From positions 23,585,714 through 23,649,713 of the forward strand of contig OX104122.1 of the NCBI GenBank assembly GCA_944474755.1: DNA of 64,000 nucleotides, in the 5' to 3' direction. The notes under the pieces are model-generated. The model ran no database searches and was not told the DNA's origin. It was given only the letters and a program-made list of their open reading frames with translations. Below, in pieces: positions 44,283-55,741 of the stretch. This DNA is from Limnoperna fortunei (taxonomy: Eukaryota; Mollusca; Bivalvia; Mytilida; Modiolidae). The translations under genes and the position numbers were made by a program. Each line of letters starts with the position of its first letter. Position 1 is the first letter of the stretch.

Positions 44283-44860
44283 TGATTGTGAATTCTATAT
44301 TTGTACGCCTCGCCTTGTTTTGCATATGAAAGTGCATCGTACAAATCTTTTGGTTGACTAGAACGGACATAAAAGGCAAGTTTATCGGGTAAGCCGTTTA
44401 TGAATCTGAACATAATTTCGTGGTTTGGTTTTCCAATTAGCTGACCCTTTTCTTGAACCTGACAGAAAAAATCCTCCAATTCCTGAGCGGGGGACAATTC
44501 CATATTATGAAATGTTTCACTCTCTACTACCACAGACGGATGATCCCAGCCTATTTGTACATATTTATCTATAAATAGTTTGCGAATTCTTCGCCATGTT
44601 AAGTCTGGGCTCAACCCGTTGAACCAGGCTAAAGCGGGGCCTTCTAAATGCAAATGAAAAGATGCTAATAATTTTCTGCCATCGTCATCAATATCATTTA
44701 ATTGACAAAAAGAATCAAATTCTCTTAAAAATTTCTGTCCGTTTTCTCTTGGATAGCCGGCAAATTTTCTACATGTACCTAGTCTTTCGGTAATGAAATT
44801 CATTTTCTCTTTTTTTGGAATATTTAGAACTTTTATTTGTTTACTTTTGCGGGCAATCAA
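44231..44860 (-). CDS. Gag (capsid-type) ORF
   Basis: Open for about 209 codons. The first ATG gives MNFITERLGTCRKFAGYPRE. The segment FHLHLEGPALAWFNGL, then FIDKYVQIG and DFFCQVQEKGQLIGKP, is the retrotransposon gag (capsid N- and C-domain) pattern of Ty3/Gypsy elements. Ends just inside the start of the next frame. At the overlap the sequence A AAA AAA in the gag register would suit a -1 frameshift into the downstream frame. Confidence 0.75.
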   Translation of the reverse strand: MIARKSKQIKVLNIPKKEKMNFITERLGTCRKFAGYPRENGQKFLREFDSFCQLNDIDDDGRKLLASFHLHLEGPALAWFNGLSPDLTWRRIRKLFIDKYVQIGWDHPSVVVESETFHNMELSPAQELEDFFCQVQEKGQLIGKPNHEIMFRFINGLPDKLAFYVRSSQPKDLYDALSYAKQGEAYKYRIHNQCSAVSKKLTAPMRFLN

Positions 44861-45137
44861 ACTTTAATATTTTCCTTATATTTTCACGGGTTTCCTGAAT
44901 GCCCTTTTTAGCCGTCGATAATTGTGCCTGTATGTCCTTAATTGGATCTATGCGTAATGAAGGGTCGGGGGTTTCCGGTGTTTGGACAACTAAATATCTA
45001 TCACTGAAACCTGACGAATCTAAGTCGTGGGACTGAGTGGGAAACACCGTTGATGTATTATAGTATTGAAATTGGTTTTGTTCTATGAAGGATTGGCTCA
45101 GAATTTCAGGTTCAGGATATTCAAAATCGAGGTTCAT
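44841..45137 (-). CDS. Small ORF upstream of gag
   Basis: 98 codons from ATG (MNLDFEYPEPEILSQSFIEQ...), acidic and disordered-looking, ending RENIRKILKFDCPQK. It overlaps the gag frame by about 20 bases in a different register, so it could be the N-terminal part of Gag separated by a frame break or a recoding site. No domain recognised. Confidence 0.5.
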   Translation of the reverse strand: MNLDFEYPEPEILSQSFIEQNQFQYYNTSTVFPTQSHDLDSSGFSDRYLVVQTPETPDPSLRIDPIKDIQAQLSTAKKGIQETRENIRKILKFDCPQK

Positions 45138-45278
45138 TAGCCTAGGCTATTTTGTTTTTCAAAGGAAAAGCGATCTTTTCCCCCGAATGAAATGAAAACT
45201 ACTAAAACTGCTTGTAAGGAAATGCTATCATTTCCTCCCAGAACAACACACTATATAAAAAATAATATTTTTATTTAA

Positions 45279-46005
45279 TCAATAACATAAATCATGTACA
45301 AGTTTGCAAAGTCTTGTTAACCACAGCTTTGCAAGATCTGGTCCCGTATGAACACCATCAGAATAACCTCTAAAATTATACGAGTATTTTACTCTCGATG
45401 TTGGGGTTTTCTTTTTGGATTTCAGCAAATCATCCGAGAAATTTGGGCCATAACTAACACTCAAAATGCGGTTTATATCATCGACAAAGAGATTAACAAT
45501 TTGAATTTGTTTACGTAAAATTACATCCTTAGCCTGATAATTATCCCAATCACGACCCTTTGCTTTGTTGTGTTCGTATATAGAGTAAATAGACTGATGT
45601 AAAAATACAAGCTTTACAGAGTTTTCAAATGTTTTAACAAAGTTGTATATTTTCTTGAAATTGTCAATTAAATTGTAGGCCGAAGAGCTATTGTGCGATG
45701 TGACATCAATGAAATCTCCAGTTTTTGTTGTTAAGTCACATGTTCCGATCCAAACAAATAAAGTTATCACCTGAAATGTTTCTACTAATTCCTGTAAATG
45801 AGCTTGTAAATAGTTCAAACAATCCGTTGATGTGGCGGATGGCAAACAAATAAATTCAATAAAAGTTTCTGGATTTAAACGAACTTGCGATTTTAGGTTG
45901 AATCCTCTGCTGTCCGAAATCAAAATAGGTTTTCTGTGTGGTTGAATTAATGGATCCACTCTTTAACTTTTCAACTTGTTCTTTTAATTTTTTAACATGG
46001 CTCAT
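45279..46005 (-). CDS. SGNH-hydrolase-like ORF of the Gypsy element
   Basis: The ATG at 46005-46003 starts a short helical segment (MSHVKKLKEQVEKLK), then a one-base frame break near 45960 leads to a 226-codon frame reading to 45279. Motifs: block I ISDSRGFN (nucleophile Ser), block III WIGTCDLT (usual Gly-x-Asn-Asp, here Asn replaced by Cys), and block V YSDGVHTG near the C terminus (Asp-x-x-His). These fit the SGNH/GDSL esterase fold. A role in lipid or particle processing is unknown. SGNH domains are known from ORF1 of CR1-type LINEs; one placed between the PBS and gag of an LTR element is unusual to my knowledge. The gap to the next ORF (45138-45278) has a small hairpin (GGAAATG..CATTTCC). 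Confidence 0.65.
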
Positions 46006-46520
46006 TTTCAAAACGAGGCGCCATGAGGTCTGTAATTTGGGGGAACTGAAAATTCGATTTTACCTTCTAACTGTCTTTTCTACAATTCAGGTTCTCCACC
46101 ATGTAGGGATGTCGCTCACTTGCCTCTATTTGATGGAAAAATGGCATGGTAGAGACTTTGGACAGGATGAATAATAAAATTTCCTTTCAACTTTTATTTT
46201 CCGTCACATCTACAAACCAATTTCACAAAACAATTCCGGACACAAAACAATTACGCAACTCCAGCGTTACAATGACTAAGAACAATAACTCGATTTGAGC
46301 AACTCGTTGACCATACCAAACTACTTTGTAACACAATAGCCGTAAAACTATCTTCTATTTTCTCAGACACAACAATCAACGAGATGAGCAAGATGCACGG
46401 CTTTGCCACCAACTCTATGTTTCAGCACTGCTCCTTCCATTTTCACTAATAAATTCATCGAACAATGACAACTTTTGTTTTTCCTGTTCGTTTCCTGTTG
46501 GAAAAGCTATGGCGTCACAC
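46006..46520 (-). mobile_element. Probable 5' LTR and primer-binding site of the Gypsy element
   Basis: On the - strand an AATAAA-bearing stretch (about 46.2 kb) leads to ...CCTCA directly followed by TGGCGCC, the usual start of Gypsy primer-binding sites. The LTR end is thus placed at 46024. The outer LTR border cannot be fixed because no second LTR is present for comparison; 46.45-46.52 kb is an estimate. Confidence 0.45.
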
Positions 46521-46794
46521 ATGAAGTTACATATAAACCGCGGTACAATGGGGAACATTAGTACACGGAATTCAAAAAATATGGTTTATTGTTCTGTCTT
46601 CTTTTTGTTTTCAATATTAATCTTCTCGGCAAATCGTAAAATATATGTGTTGTCAATGCCAGTTATTCCCTCCAAACCGACCACGTCTTGGTCTTCAGTT
46701 CGTTGTGTAGATTCCTACGCGTCACACACTTATAATGGAATTTTATGTTGGGAAAAGATAGTAAATATTTAAAAACAATTTATGAAGAATTATA

Positions 46795-46913
46795 AGGATT
46801 AAACGCATATTTTCGATAATTCATCGATATATAAACTGGGTCGTTTATTTGATTGTTAGTGAGTCGACCTCGTTCATTCATCGATACATTACCGAAAATA
46901 AGTGTTTAATCCT
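46795..46913. mobile_element. MITE/foldback element
   Basis: AGGATTAAACGCATATTTTC with ATTCATCGATA at the left is mirrored by TATCGATGAATG-type and GTGTTTAATCCT sequence at the right. Arms of about 38 bases, centre about 40 bases. Confidence 0.65.
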
Positions 46914-47433
46914 ATAGCATGTATAGTATTCTCCATTGTTGTACGCAGTGCAGTGCAATATAACTTTCTAATTATGACGTCATTAGTGTTGTGATAATTC
47001 TGATATATAATAATTTAAGTATATTGCAATTTGCAGAATACAAATTGCTCGTGAAATATAATATCCTGTTATTACATATAAATTTGATTATCTACTTTCG
47101 GGTTACGTTAAATCGCAACAATACTAAAATCGCATCAAAATATGGTTATTTATGGTTGTTCGCTGCACAGTGCTGCTACACAAGCAGTCAAGCGAATATT
47201 GATCTGTTTCAGATCTAATGCATTTACGCGTTTTGTAACAAAAATATCTTGTCAACAACAATACACGCATCGCTGTTAATAGATTTGCTACGATGATTTT
47301 ATATTTCCTCTGGTTGAGAAATTCCCATAGCGACCTATGTCAAAGTCAGTAATTGTTTACTATTCATAGTCGTTGAAACATCGTCAAAATATAGTGCCTT
47401 TAATCTATAACATATTTACATATCTTTTTCTGT
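46914..47433. other. Intergenic, no gene seen
   Basis: AT-rich. A 75-codon open frame on the + strand lacks motifs. Confidence 0.4.
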
Positions 47434-47439
47434 TTTATT
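47434..47439 (-). terminator. Polyadenylation signal of the lustrin-type gene
   Basis: AATAAA on the - strand, 20 bases after the TGA of the cysteine-rich exon, giving a very short 3' UTR. Confidence 0.5.
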
Positions 47440-47458
47440 TTCTACAATTCACTATTAT

Positions 47459-47598
47459 TCAGTATTTCTTACCATCCTTACAACACACAGCCCAACCAAT
47501 CCAACGTTGCTCGTGACATGAGTATCCGACAGGACAATCTTGTCTGTCTGTACCCAAACAATTTATATTAGGTAGTGGATCGCCATGGGGACACCGGG
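47459..47598 (-). CDS. Lustrin-type cysteine-rich domain, terminal exon
   Basis: Exon after acceptor ATTGCAG, needing one base from the previous exon, ending TGA at 47459. It reads RCPHGDPLPNINCLG, then DCPVGYSCHEQ and GWAVCCKDG. The pattern Cys-Pro-x-Gly-x-Pro-Leu ... Cys-Pro-x-Gly-Tyr-x-Cys ... Val-Cys-Cys is that of the lustrin cysteine-rich repeat found in secreted, often shell-related or protease-inhibitor-like, mollusc and nematode proteins. Six cysteines, probably three disulfides. The preceding intron begins in a dispersed repeat, which in frame also encodes a hydrophobic start (MGEEFLLILVSLTTFLLIAA). I take this as chance read-through into the intron, but it could serve as a signal peptide if unspliced. 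Confidence 0.65.
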
Positions 47599-47607
47599 CT
47601 GCAATCA

Positions 47608-47985
47608 ATAAAAATGTCGTCAAAGATACCAAGATTAACAAAAATTCTTCCCCCAACGCCAGACGCGTGTTTAATCAAGACTCATCAGTGGCGCTCAAAC
47701 CCAAACAATATGTAAAAATCCAAATGATTAAGATGTTGTAGAGCTTTTATCACCAAAATTCCAAAACGTTATATCAAATCCGGCTAAGGCTGTCTACACC
47801 TTGAAATAGAAAAAACCTTAGAATTAAAATATTTTGTGAACTTTCTAGTCAGTAAATTTAGACAATGACTTTATCACTGTTAGAATCAATGATTTTCCTG
47901 TCAGCACCGAAGTGTGACTACTGGGCTGGTGATACCCTCCGGGACTAACAGTCCACCAGCAGAGGCATCGACCCAGTGGTTGCAA
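47608..47985 (+). repeat. Dispersed repeat family A, copy 1
   Basis: About 375 bases beginning AAATGTCGTCAAAGATACC, with AAGACTCATCAGTGGCGCTC, CCTGTCAGCACCGAAGTGTG and ending CAGAGGCATCGACCCAGTGG. No ORF. Directly followed by copy 2. Confidence 0.8.
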
Positions 47986-48385
47986 GTAAAATGTCGTCAA
48001 AGATACCAAGGTTAACAACAAATTTTTCCCCCAACGCCAGACGCCGGTTTCGTCTAATCAAGACTCATCAGTGGCGCTCAAACCCAAACAATATGTAAAA
48101 ATCTAAATGATTAAGATGTTGTAGAGCTTTTATCACAAAAATTCCAAAACGTGATATCAAATGCGGCTAAGGCTATCTACACCTTGAAATAGAAAAAACC
48201 TTAGAATTAAAATATTTTGTTAAATTTCTAGTCAGTAAATTTAGACAATGACTTTATCACTGTTAGAATCAATGATTTTCCTGTCAGCACCGAAGTGTGA
48301 CTACTGGGCTGGTGATACCCTCCGGGACTAACAGTCCACCAGCAGAGGCATCGACCCAGTGGTTGCAAATAAAATGTCGTCAAAG
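47986..48385 (+). repeat. Dispersed repeat family A, copy 2 (tandem)
   Basis: About 97 percent identical to copy 1 by eye, head-to-tail with it. The opening AAATGTCGTCAAAGATA occurs a third time at the end, so the pair looks like a tandem insertion or unequal-crossover product. Confidence 0.8.
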
Positions 48386-48445
48386 ATATGTATAGTATGA
48401 ATTAATTGGCTTTCTAAAGTTATAGATAAAGATTATTGAATGTTT

Positions 48446-48615
48446 GTTTAACGTCAAGTGAGCATATTTAGGACCAGAACAAGTTTACAAACAATACAAC
48501 AATTCGAAGATGTACCAACGGAAAACACATTTGGACTGAAAAATATAATATGGCGTATAGGGTATGGACCGAAAATTTAGCTTTTTATAGCGCTTATTCT
48601 ACAAAAGGGGTATTA
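48446..48615 (+). repeat. Dispersed repeat family B, short copy
   Basis: TTTGTTTAACGTCAAGTGAG, CAAGTTTACAAACAATAC and the following blocks match 32822-33020. Truncated. Confidence 0.55.
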
Positions 48616-48689
48616 TTGTTAAAAAAGCATGATACTTTAAGCAAGATGTTACTTACTATCGTCAGCTATCGGTCAGGTTTGGAGATATG

Positions 48690-51600
48690 CCTGATTAATG
48701 TGGTATACAATCATGTATGACACAGGAAGTCACTGGGAGATATGACTGATTAATTGGTAGACAATCATGTATGACACATGAAGTCACTGTTAGATATGAC
48801 TGATTAATTGGTGGACAATTATGTATGACACAGGAAGTCACTGGGACATATGACTGATTAAGTGGTGGACAATTATGTATGACAAAGAAAGTCACTGGGA
48901 GATATGACTGATTAATTGGTAGACAATTATGTATGACACAGAAAGTCAATGGGAGATATGACTGATTAATTGGTGGACAATTATGTATGACACACGAAGT
49001 CACTGGGAGATGTGACTGATTAATTGGTAGACAATTATGTATGACACAGGAAGTCAATGGGAGATATGACTGATTAATTGGTAGACAATTAAGTATGACA
49101 CACGAAGTCACTGGGAGATATGACTGATTAATTGGTAGACAATTATGTATGACACTCGAAGTCTCTGGTAGATATGACTGAATAAGTGGTAGACAATCAT
49201 GTATGACACAGGAAGTCACTGGGAGATATGACTGATTAATTGGTAGACAATTATGTATGACACAGGAAGTCACTGGGAGATATGACTGATTAATTGGTAG
49301 ACAATTATTAATGAAACAGGAAGATACTGGGAGATATGACTGATTAACTGGTAGACAAATATGTATGACACAGAAAGTCAATGGGAGATATGACTGATTA
49401 ATTGGTGGACAATTATGTATGACACACGAAGTCACTGGGAGATATGACTAATTAATTGGTAGACAATTATGTATGACACAGGAAGTCAATGGGAGATATG
49501 ACTGATTAATTGGTAGACAATTAAGTATGACACACGAAGTCACTGGGAGATATGACTGATTAATTGGTAGACAATTATGTATGACACTCGAAGTCTCTGG
49601 TAGATATGACTGAATAAGTGGTAGACAATCATGTATGACACAGGAAGTCACTGGGAGATATGACTGATTAATTGGTAGACAATTATGTATGACACAGGAA
49701 GTCACTAGGATATATGACTGATTAATTGGTAGACAATTATGTATGACATAGGAAGTCAATGGAAGATATGACTGATTTATTGGTAGACAATTATGTATGA
49801 CACAGGAAGTCACTGGGAGATATGACTGATTAATTGGTAGACAATTATGTATGACACAGGAAGTCACAGGGAGATATGACTGATTAATTGGTTGACAATT
49901 ATGTATGACACACGAAGACACCTGGGAGATATGACTGATTAACTGGTGGACAATTACGTATGACACACGAAGTCACTGGTAGATATGACTGATTTTGGTG
50001 GACAAATAAGTATGACACAGGAAGCCAAAGGGAGATACGACTGATTAATTGGTGGACAATTAAGTATGACACAGGAAGTATAACACAGGAAGTCACTGGG
50101 AGGTATGACTGATTAATGGGTAGAAAAATATGTAAGACACTCGAAGTCACTGGGAGATATGACTGATTAATCGGTAGACAATTATGTATGACACAGGAAG
50201 TCAATGGGAGATACGAATGATTAATTGGTGGACAATTAAGTATGACAAAGGAAGTATGACACAGGAAGTCACTGGGAGGCATAATTGATTAATTGGTAGA
50301 AAAATATGTAAGACACTCGAAGTAACTGGGAGATATGACTGATTAATTGGTAGACAATTAAGTATGACACACGAAGTCACTGGGAGATATGACTGATTAA
50401 TTGGTAGACAATTATTTATGACACTCGAAGTCACTGGGAGGCATAATTGATTAATTGGTAGAAAAATAGGTAAGACACTCGAAGTAACTGGGAGATATGA
50501 CTGATTAATTGGTAGACAATTAAGTATGACACAGGAAGTCACTGGGAGATATGACTGATTAATTGGTAGACAATTATGTATGACACACGAAGTCACTGGG
50601 AGATATGACTGATTAATTGGTAGACAATTATGTATGACACAGGAAGTCAATGGGAGATATGACTGATTTATTGGTAGACAATTATGTATGACACAGGAAT
50701 TCACAGGGAGATATGACTGATTAATTGGTAGACAATCATGTATGACACAGGAAGTCAATGGGAGATATGACTGATTTATTGGTAGACAATTATGTATGAC
50801 ACAGGAATTCACAGGGAGATATGACTGATTAATTGGTAGACAATTATGTATGACACAGGAAGTCACTGGGAGATATGACTGATTAATTGGTGGACAATAA
50901 TGTATGACACACGAAGTCACCTGGGAGATATGACTGACTAATTGGTGGACAATTATGTATCACACACGAATTCACTGGGAGAAATGACTGATTAATTGGT
51001 GGACAAATATGTATGACACAGGAAGTCACAGGGAGATACGACTGATTAATTGGTGGACAATTAAGTATGACACAGGAAGTATGACACAGGAAGTCACTGG
51101 GAGGTATGACTGATTAATTGGTAGAAAAATATGTAAGACACTCGAAGTCACTGGGAGATATGACTGATTAATAGGTAGACAATTATGTATGACACAGGAA
51201 GTCACAGGGAGATACGACTGATTAATTGGTGGACAATTAAGTATGACACAGGAAGTATGACACAGGAAGTCACTGGGAGGCATGACTGATTAATTGGTAG
51301 AAAAATATGTAAGACACTCGAAGTAACTGGGAGATATGACTGATTAATTGGTAGACAATTATGTATGACACAGGAAGTCAATGGGAGATATGACTGATTA
51401 ATTTGTGGACAATTATGTATGACACACGAAGTCACTGGGAGATATGACTGATTAATTGGTAGACAATTATGTATGACACAGGAAGTCACTGGGAGATATG
51501 ACTGATTTATTGGCAGACAATTATGTATGACACAGGAAGTCACTGTGAGATATGACTGATTAATTGGTAGACAATTATGTATGACACAGGAGGTCACTGG

Positions 51601-54600
51601 GAGATATGACTGATTAATTGGTGGACAATTATGTATGACACACGAAGTCACCTGGGAGATATGACTGATTAATTGGTGGACAATTATGTATCACACACGA
51701 AGTCACTGGGAGAAATGACTGATTAATTGGAGGACAATTATGTATGACACAGGAAGTCACTGGGAGATATGACTGATTAATTTGTGGACAATTATGTATG
51801 ACACACGAAGTCACTGGGAGATATGACTGATTAATTGGTAGACAATAAAGTATGACACACGAAGTCACTGGGAGATATGACTGATTAATTGGTAGACAAT
51901 TATGTATGACACAGGAAGTCAATGGGAGATATGACTGATTTATTGGTAGACAATTATGTATGAGACAGGAAGTCACTGGGACATATGACTGATTAATTGG
52001 TGGACAAATATGTATGACACAGGAAGTCATTGATAGATACGACTAATTAATTGGTGGACAATTAAGTATGACACAGGAAGTATGACACATGAAGTCACTG
52101 GGAGTTATGACTGAGTAATCGGTAGAAAAATATGTAAGACACTCGAAGTCACTGGGAGATATGACTGATTAATTGGTAGACAATTATGTATGAAGTCACT
52201 GGGACATATGACTGATTAATTGGTGGACAAATATGTGTGACACAGGAAGTCACTGATAGATACGACTAATTAATTGGTGGACAATTAAGTATGACACAGG
52301 AAGTATGACACAGGAAGTCACTGGGAGGTATGACTGATTAATCGGTAGAAAAATATGTAAGACACTCGAAGTCACTGGGAGATATGACTGATTAATTGGT
52401 AGACAATTATGTATGACACAGGAAGTCACAGGGAGATACGACTGATTAATTGGTGGACAATTAAGTATGACACAGGAAGTATGACACAGGAAGTCACTGG
52501 GAGATATGACTGATTAATTGGTAGACAATTATGTATGACACAGGAAGTCACTGGGACATATGACTGATTAATTGGTTGACAATTATGTACGACACAGGAA
52601 GTCACTGGGACATATGACGGATTAAGTGGTAGACAATCATGTATGACACAGTAAGTCACTGGGAGATATGACTGATTAATTTTTTGGACAATTAAGTATG
52701 ACACAGGAAGTCACTGGGAGGTATGACTGATTAATTGGTAGAAAAAAATGTAAGACACTCGAAGTCACTGAGAGATATGACTGATTAATTGGTAGACAAT
52801 TATGTATGACACAGGAAGTCACTGGGAGATATGACCGATTAATTGGTGGACAATTATGTATGGCACAGGAAGTCACTAGGAGATATGACTGATTAATTGG
52901 TAGACAATTATGTATGACACAGGAAGTCACTGGGAGATATGACTGATTAATTGGTGGACCATTATGTATGACACAGGAAGTCACTGGGAGATATGACTGA
53001 TTAATTGGTGGAAATTTTGTATGACACAGGATGTCACTGGGAGATATGACTGATTAATTGGTGGACAATTATGTATGACACACGAAGTCACTGGGAGATA
53101 TGACTGATTAATTGGTGGACAAATATGTAAGACACTTGAAGTCGCTGGGAGATATTACTGATTAATTTGGTGGACAATTATGTATGACACACGAAGTCAC
53201 TGGGAGATATGACTGATTAATTGGTAGACAATTATGTATGACACAGGAAGTCACAGGGAGATACTACTGATTAATTGGCGGACAATTATGTATGACACAG
53301 TAAGTATGACACAGGAAGTCACTGGGAGGTATGACTGATTAATTGGTAGAAAAATATGTAAGACACTCGAAGTCACTATGAGATATGACTGATTAATTCG
53401 AAGACAATTATGTATGACACAGGAAGTCACTGGACATATGACTGATTAAGCGGTAGACAAACATGAATGACACAGGAATTCAATGGGAGATATGACTGAT
53501 TAATTGGTAGACAATTATTATGACACAGGAAGTCACTGGGAGATATGACTGATTAATGTGGTAGACAATTATGTATGACACAGGAAGTCAATGGGAGATA
53601 TGACTGATTTATTGGTAGACAATTATGTATGACACAGGAAGTCACTGGGAGATATGACTGATTAATTGGTAGACAATTTTGTATGACACAGGAAGTCACT
53701 GGGAGATATGACTGATTAATGTGGTAGACAATTATGTATGACACAGGAAGTTACTGGGAGATATGACTGATTAATTGGTAGACAATTATGTATGACACAG
53801 GAAGCCACTGGGACATATGACTGATTAAGTGGTGGACAATTATGTATGACACAGGAAGTCACTGGGAGATATGACTGATTAATTGGTTGACCATTATGTA
53901 TGACACAGAAAGTCACTGGGAGATATGACTGATTAATTGGTAGACAATTATGTATGACACAGGAAGTCAATGGGAGATATGACTGATTAATGTGGTAGCC
54001 AATTATACAATTATGTATGACACAGGAAGTCACTGGGATATATGACTGATTAAGTGGTGGACAATTATGTATGACACAGGAAGTCAGTGGGAGATATGAC
54101 TGATTAATTGGTAGACAATTATTATGACATTGGAAGTCGATGGGAGATATGACTGATTAATGTGGTAGCCAATTATTAATGACACAGGAAGTCACTGGGA
54201 GATATGACTGATTAATTGGTGGACAATTTTGTATGACACACGAAGTCACTGGGACATATGACTGATTAATTGGTAGACAATTATATATGACACAGGAAGT
54301 CACTTGGAGATATGACTGATTAATTGGTAGACAATTATGTATGACACAGGAAGTCACTGGGACATATGACTGATTAAGTGGTGGACAATTATGTATGACA
54401 CAGAAAGTCACTGGGAGATATGACTGATTAATTGGTAGACAATTATGTATGACACAGGAAGTCAATGGGAGATATGACTGATTAATTGGTGGACAATTAT
54501 GTATGACACAGGAAGTCACTGGGAGATATGACTGATTAATTGGTTGACCATTATGTATGACACAGGAAGTCACTGGGAGATATTAATGATTATTTGGTAG

Positions 54601-55045
54601 ACAATTATGTATGACACAGGAAGTCACTGGGAGATATGACTGATTAATTGGTTGGCAATTATGTATGACACAGGAAGTCACTGGGAGATATGACTGATTA
54701 ATTGGTAGACAATTATGTATGACACAGGAAGTTACTGGGAGATATGACTGATTAATTGGTAGACAATTATGTATGACACAGGAAGTCACTGGGAGATATT
54801 ACTGATTATTTGGTAGAGAATTATGTATGACACAGGAAGTCACTGGGAGATATGACTGATTAATTGGTGGACAATTATGTATGACACAGGAAGTCACTGG
54901 GAGATATGACTGATTAATTGGTAGACAATTATGTATGACACAGGAAGTTACTGGGAGATATGACTGATTAATTGGTAGACAATTTTGTATGACACAGGAA
55001 GTCACTGGGAGATGTTACTGATTATTTGGAAGACAATTATGTATG
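48690..55045. repeat. 54-bp minisatellite, about 118 units
   Basis: Unit of 54 bases containing GGGAGATATGACTGATTAAT, TGGTAGACAATTATGTATGA and CACAGGAAGTCAC. Because 54 is a multiple of three and the - strand unit has no stop, long open frames appear there, spelling VTSCVIHNCLPINQSYLP over and over. They are broken many times, lack a consistent start, and carry indels at the rate of the rest of the array, so they are not called as genes. Higher-order blocks with a distinctive AGTATGACACAGGAAGTATG double and a GTAGAAAAATATGTAAGACA unit recur near 50.06, 51.06, 51.24, 52.07, 52.30, 52.47 and 53.29 kb. 49.45-49.66 duplicates 49.02-49.23. Confidence 0.9.
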
Positions 55046-55436
55046 ACACACGAAGTCAATGCAGAATTGGGTTGGGACGCAAGTTCTACATTTTCGATCT
55101 GCCACAGTTCCCCTACTATTGTTGACATCTACAATAATAGACTTTAACGACTCTTTTACAGTTAACACGTCAATAAATTATTCCTCTGCCAGTCTTCCCG
55201 TATACGTCTGTACGTGCCTGAAAGCGTTTTGCATAAATCCTCTTTTAAATGAGATTTCACACGCGTACAGAAAACATACAGTGATCACCTGCCAATATTT
55301 TACTTGATGTATATATATTACGATGTAGATATATATGGCAAAAAACTTCTGCTTGGTGAAATGCGCGTAAGATTAAACCGGTTATGATATGACCATTACT
55401 GGAAATTGTTATATTTCTCAAATACAAATATTTCTT

Positions 55437-55571
55437 ACCGATGGCAGTTGGTTTTCCTAAGGCATCCCGGCTCCCCAACCCCAACCCCAATAGAAACTGG
55501 ACATCATGATATATTCGAAAAAAATAATGAAATTTGCGTTTAAAATCATTCAACCAAACAAACAAACACAT
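55437..55571 (+). mobile_element. Meta-type SINE, 3' half
   Basis: Core remnant GGTTTTCCTAAGGCATCCCG, GAAACTGGACATCATGATAT and CAACCAAACAAACAAAC tail. Confidence 0.6.
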
Positions 55572-55601
55572 TAAAAGACAATATTTAGCAATAATACTTA
55601 C

Positions 55602-55681
55602 CAATTAAAAAATCATTTAACAGAGCCATCGGTCCACCAACACAAAACAATAATAACGAATAAATTTATGTTCCTCTGCAT
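55602..55681 (-). CDS. Signal-peptide-like first exon, candidate
   Basis: ATG at 55681-55679 on the - strand starts MQRNINLFVIIVLCWWTDGS, a typical short secretory signal, 43 bases after a TATA-like TATATA. A strong donor (TTG|GTAAGT) follows at 55602, but in the signal-peptide frame a TGA (55615-55613) comes before it. A second ATG frame (MALLNDFLI) is open through the donor in the phase that the lustrin-type exon at 47598 needs. The link between the two exons, over a 8-kb intron made mostly of the 54-bp minisatellite, is inference. Confidence 0.3.
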
Positions 55682-55723
55682 TGTCCCGTAATATATTATC
55701 CGGAAACAACGAAATTCCGAGTC

Positions 55724-55729
55724 TATATA
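55724..55729 (-). promoter_or_regulatory. TATA-like element
   Basis: TCTATATAGA on the - strand, 43 bases before the ATG at 55681. Spacing would put a start site about 15 bases before the ATG. Confidence 0.3.
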
Positions 55730-55741
55730 GATTTGAAATTT

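Larger units (their letters stand above)
40654..46520 (-). mobile_element. Ty3/Gypsy-like retrotransposon, 3'-truncated, with an extra SGNH-like ORF
   Basis: Order along the - strand: LTR-like DNA with AATAAA, then a PBS-like TGGCGCC (46023-46017), SGNH-like ORF, small ORF, gag, NC-PR-RT-RNase H, and a long linker ending at 40654, where the transposase gene begins. Integrase, polypurine tract and 3' LTR are not found. Frame breaks in the SGNH ORF and in RNase H show it is not active. Family placement rests on RT (YLDDVLIC), three zinc knuckles, protease and the PR-RT-RH order. Confidence 0.8.

Noticed and set aside
46509..46772. 87-codon + strand open frame with a hydrophobic stretch
   Set aside because: Overlaps the probable outer end of the Gypsy LTR region; no splice, promoter or homologue recognised.
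48695..55005. Long minus-strand open frames of a Cys-containing 18-residue repeat
   Set aside because: They follow from a 54-base unit lacking a stop in one frame. Frames break repeatedly, there is no constant start or signal peptide, and unit differences include frameshifts.
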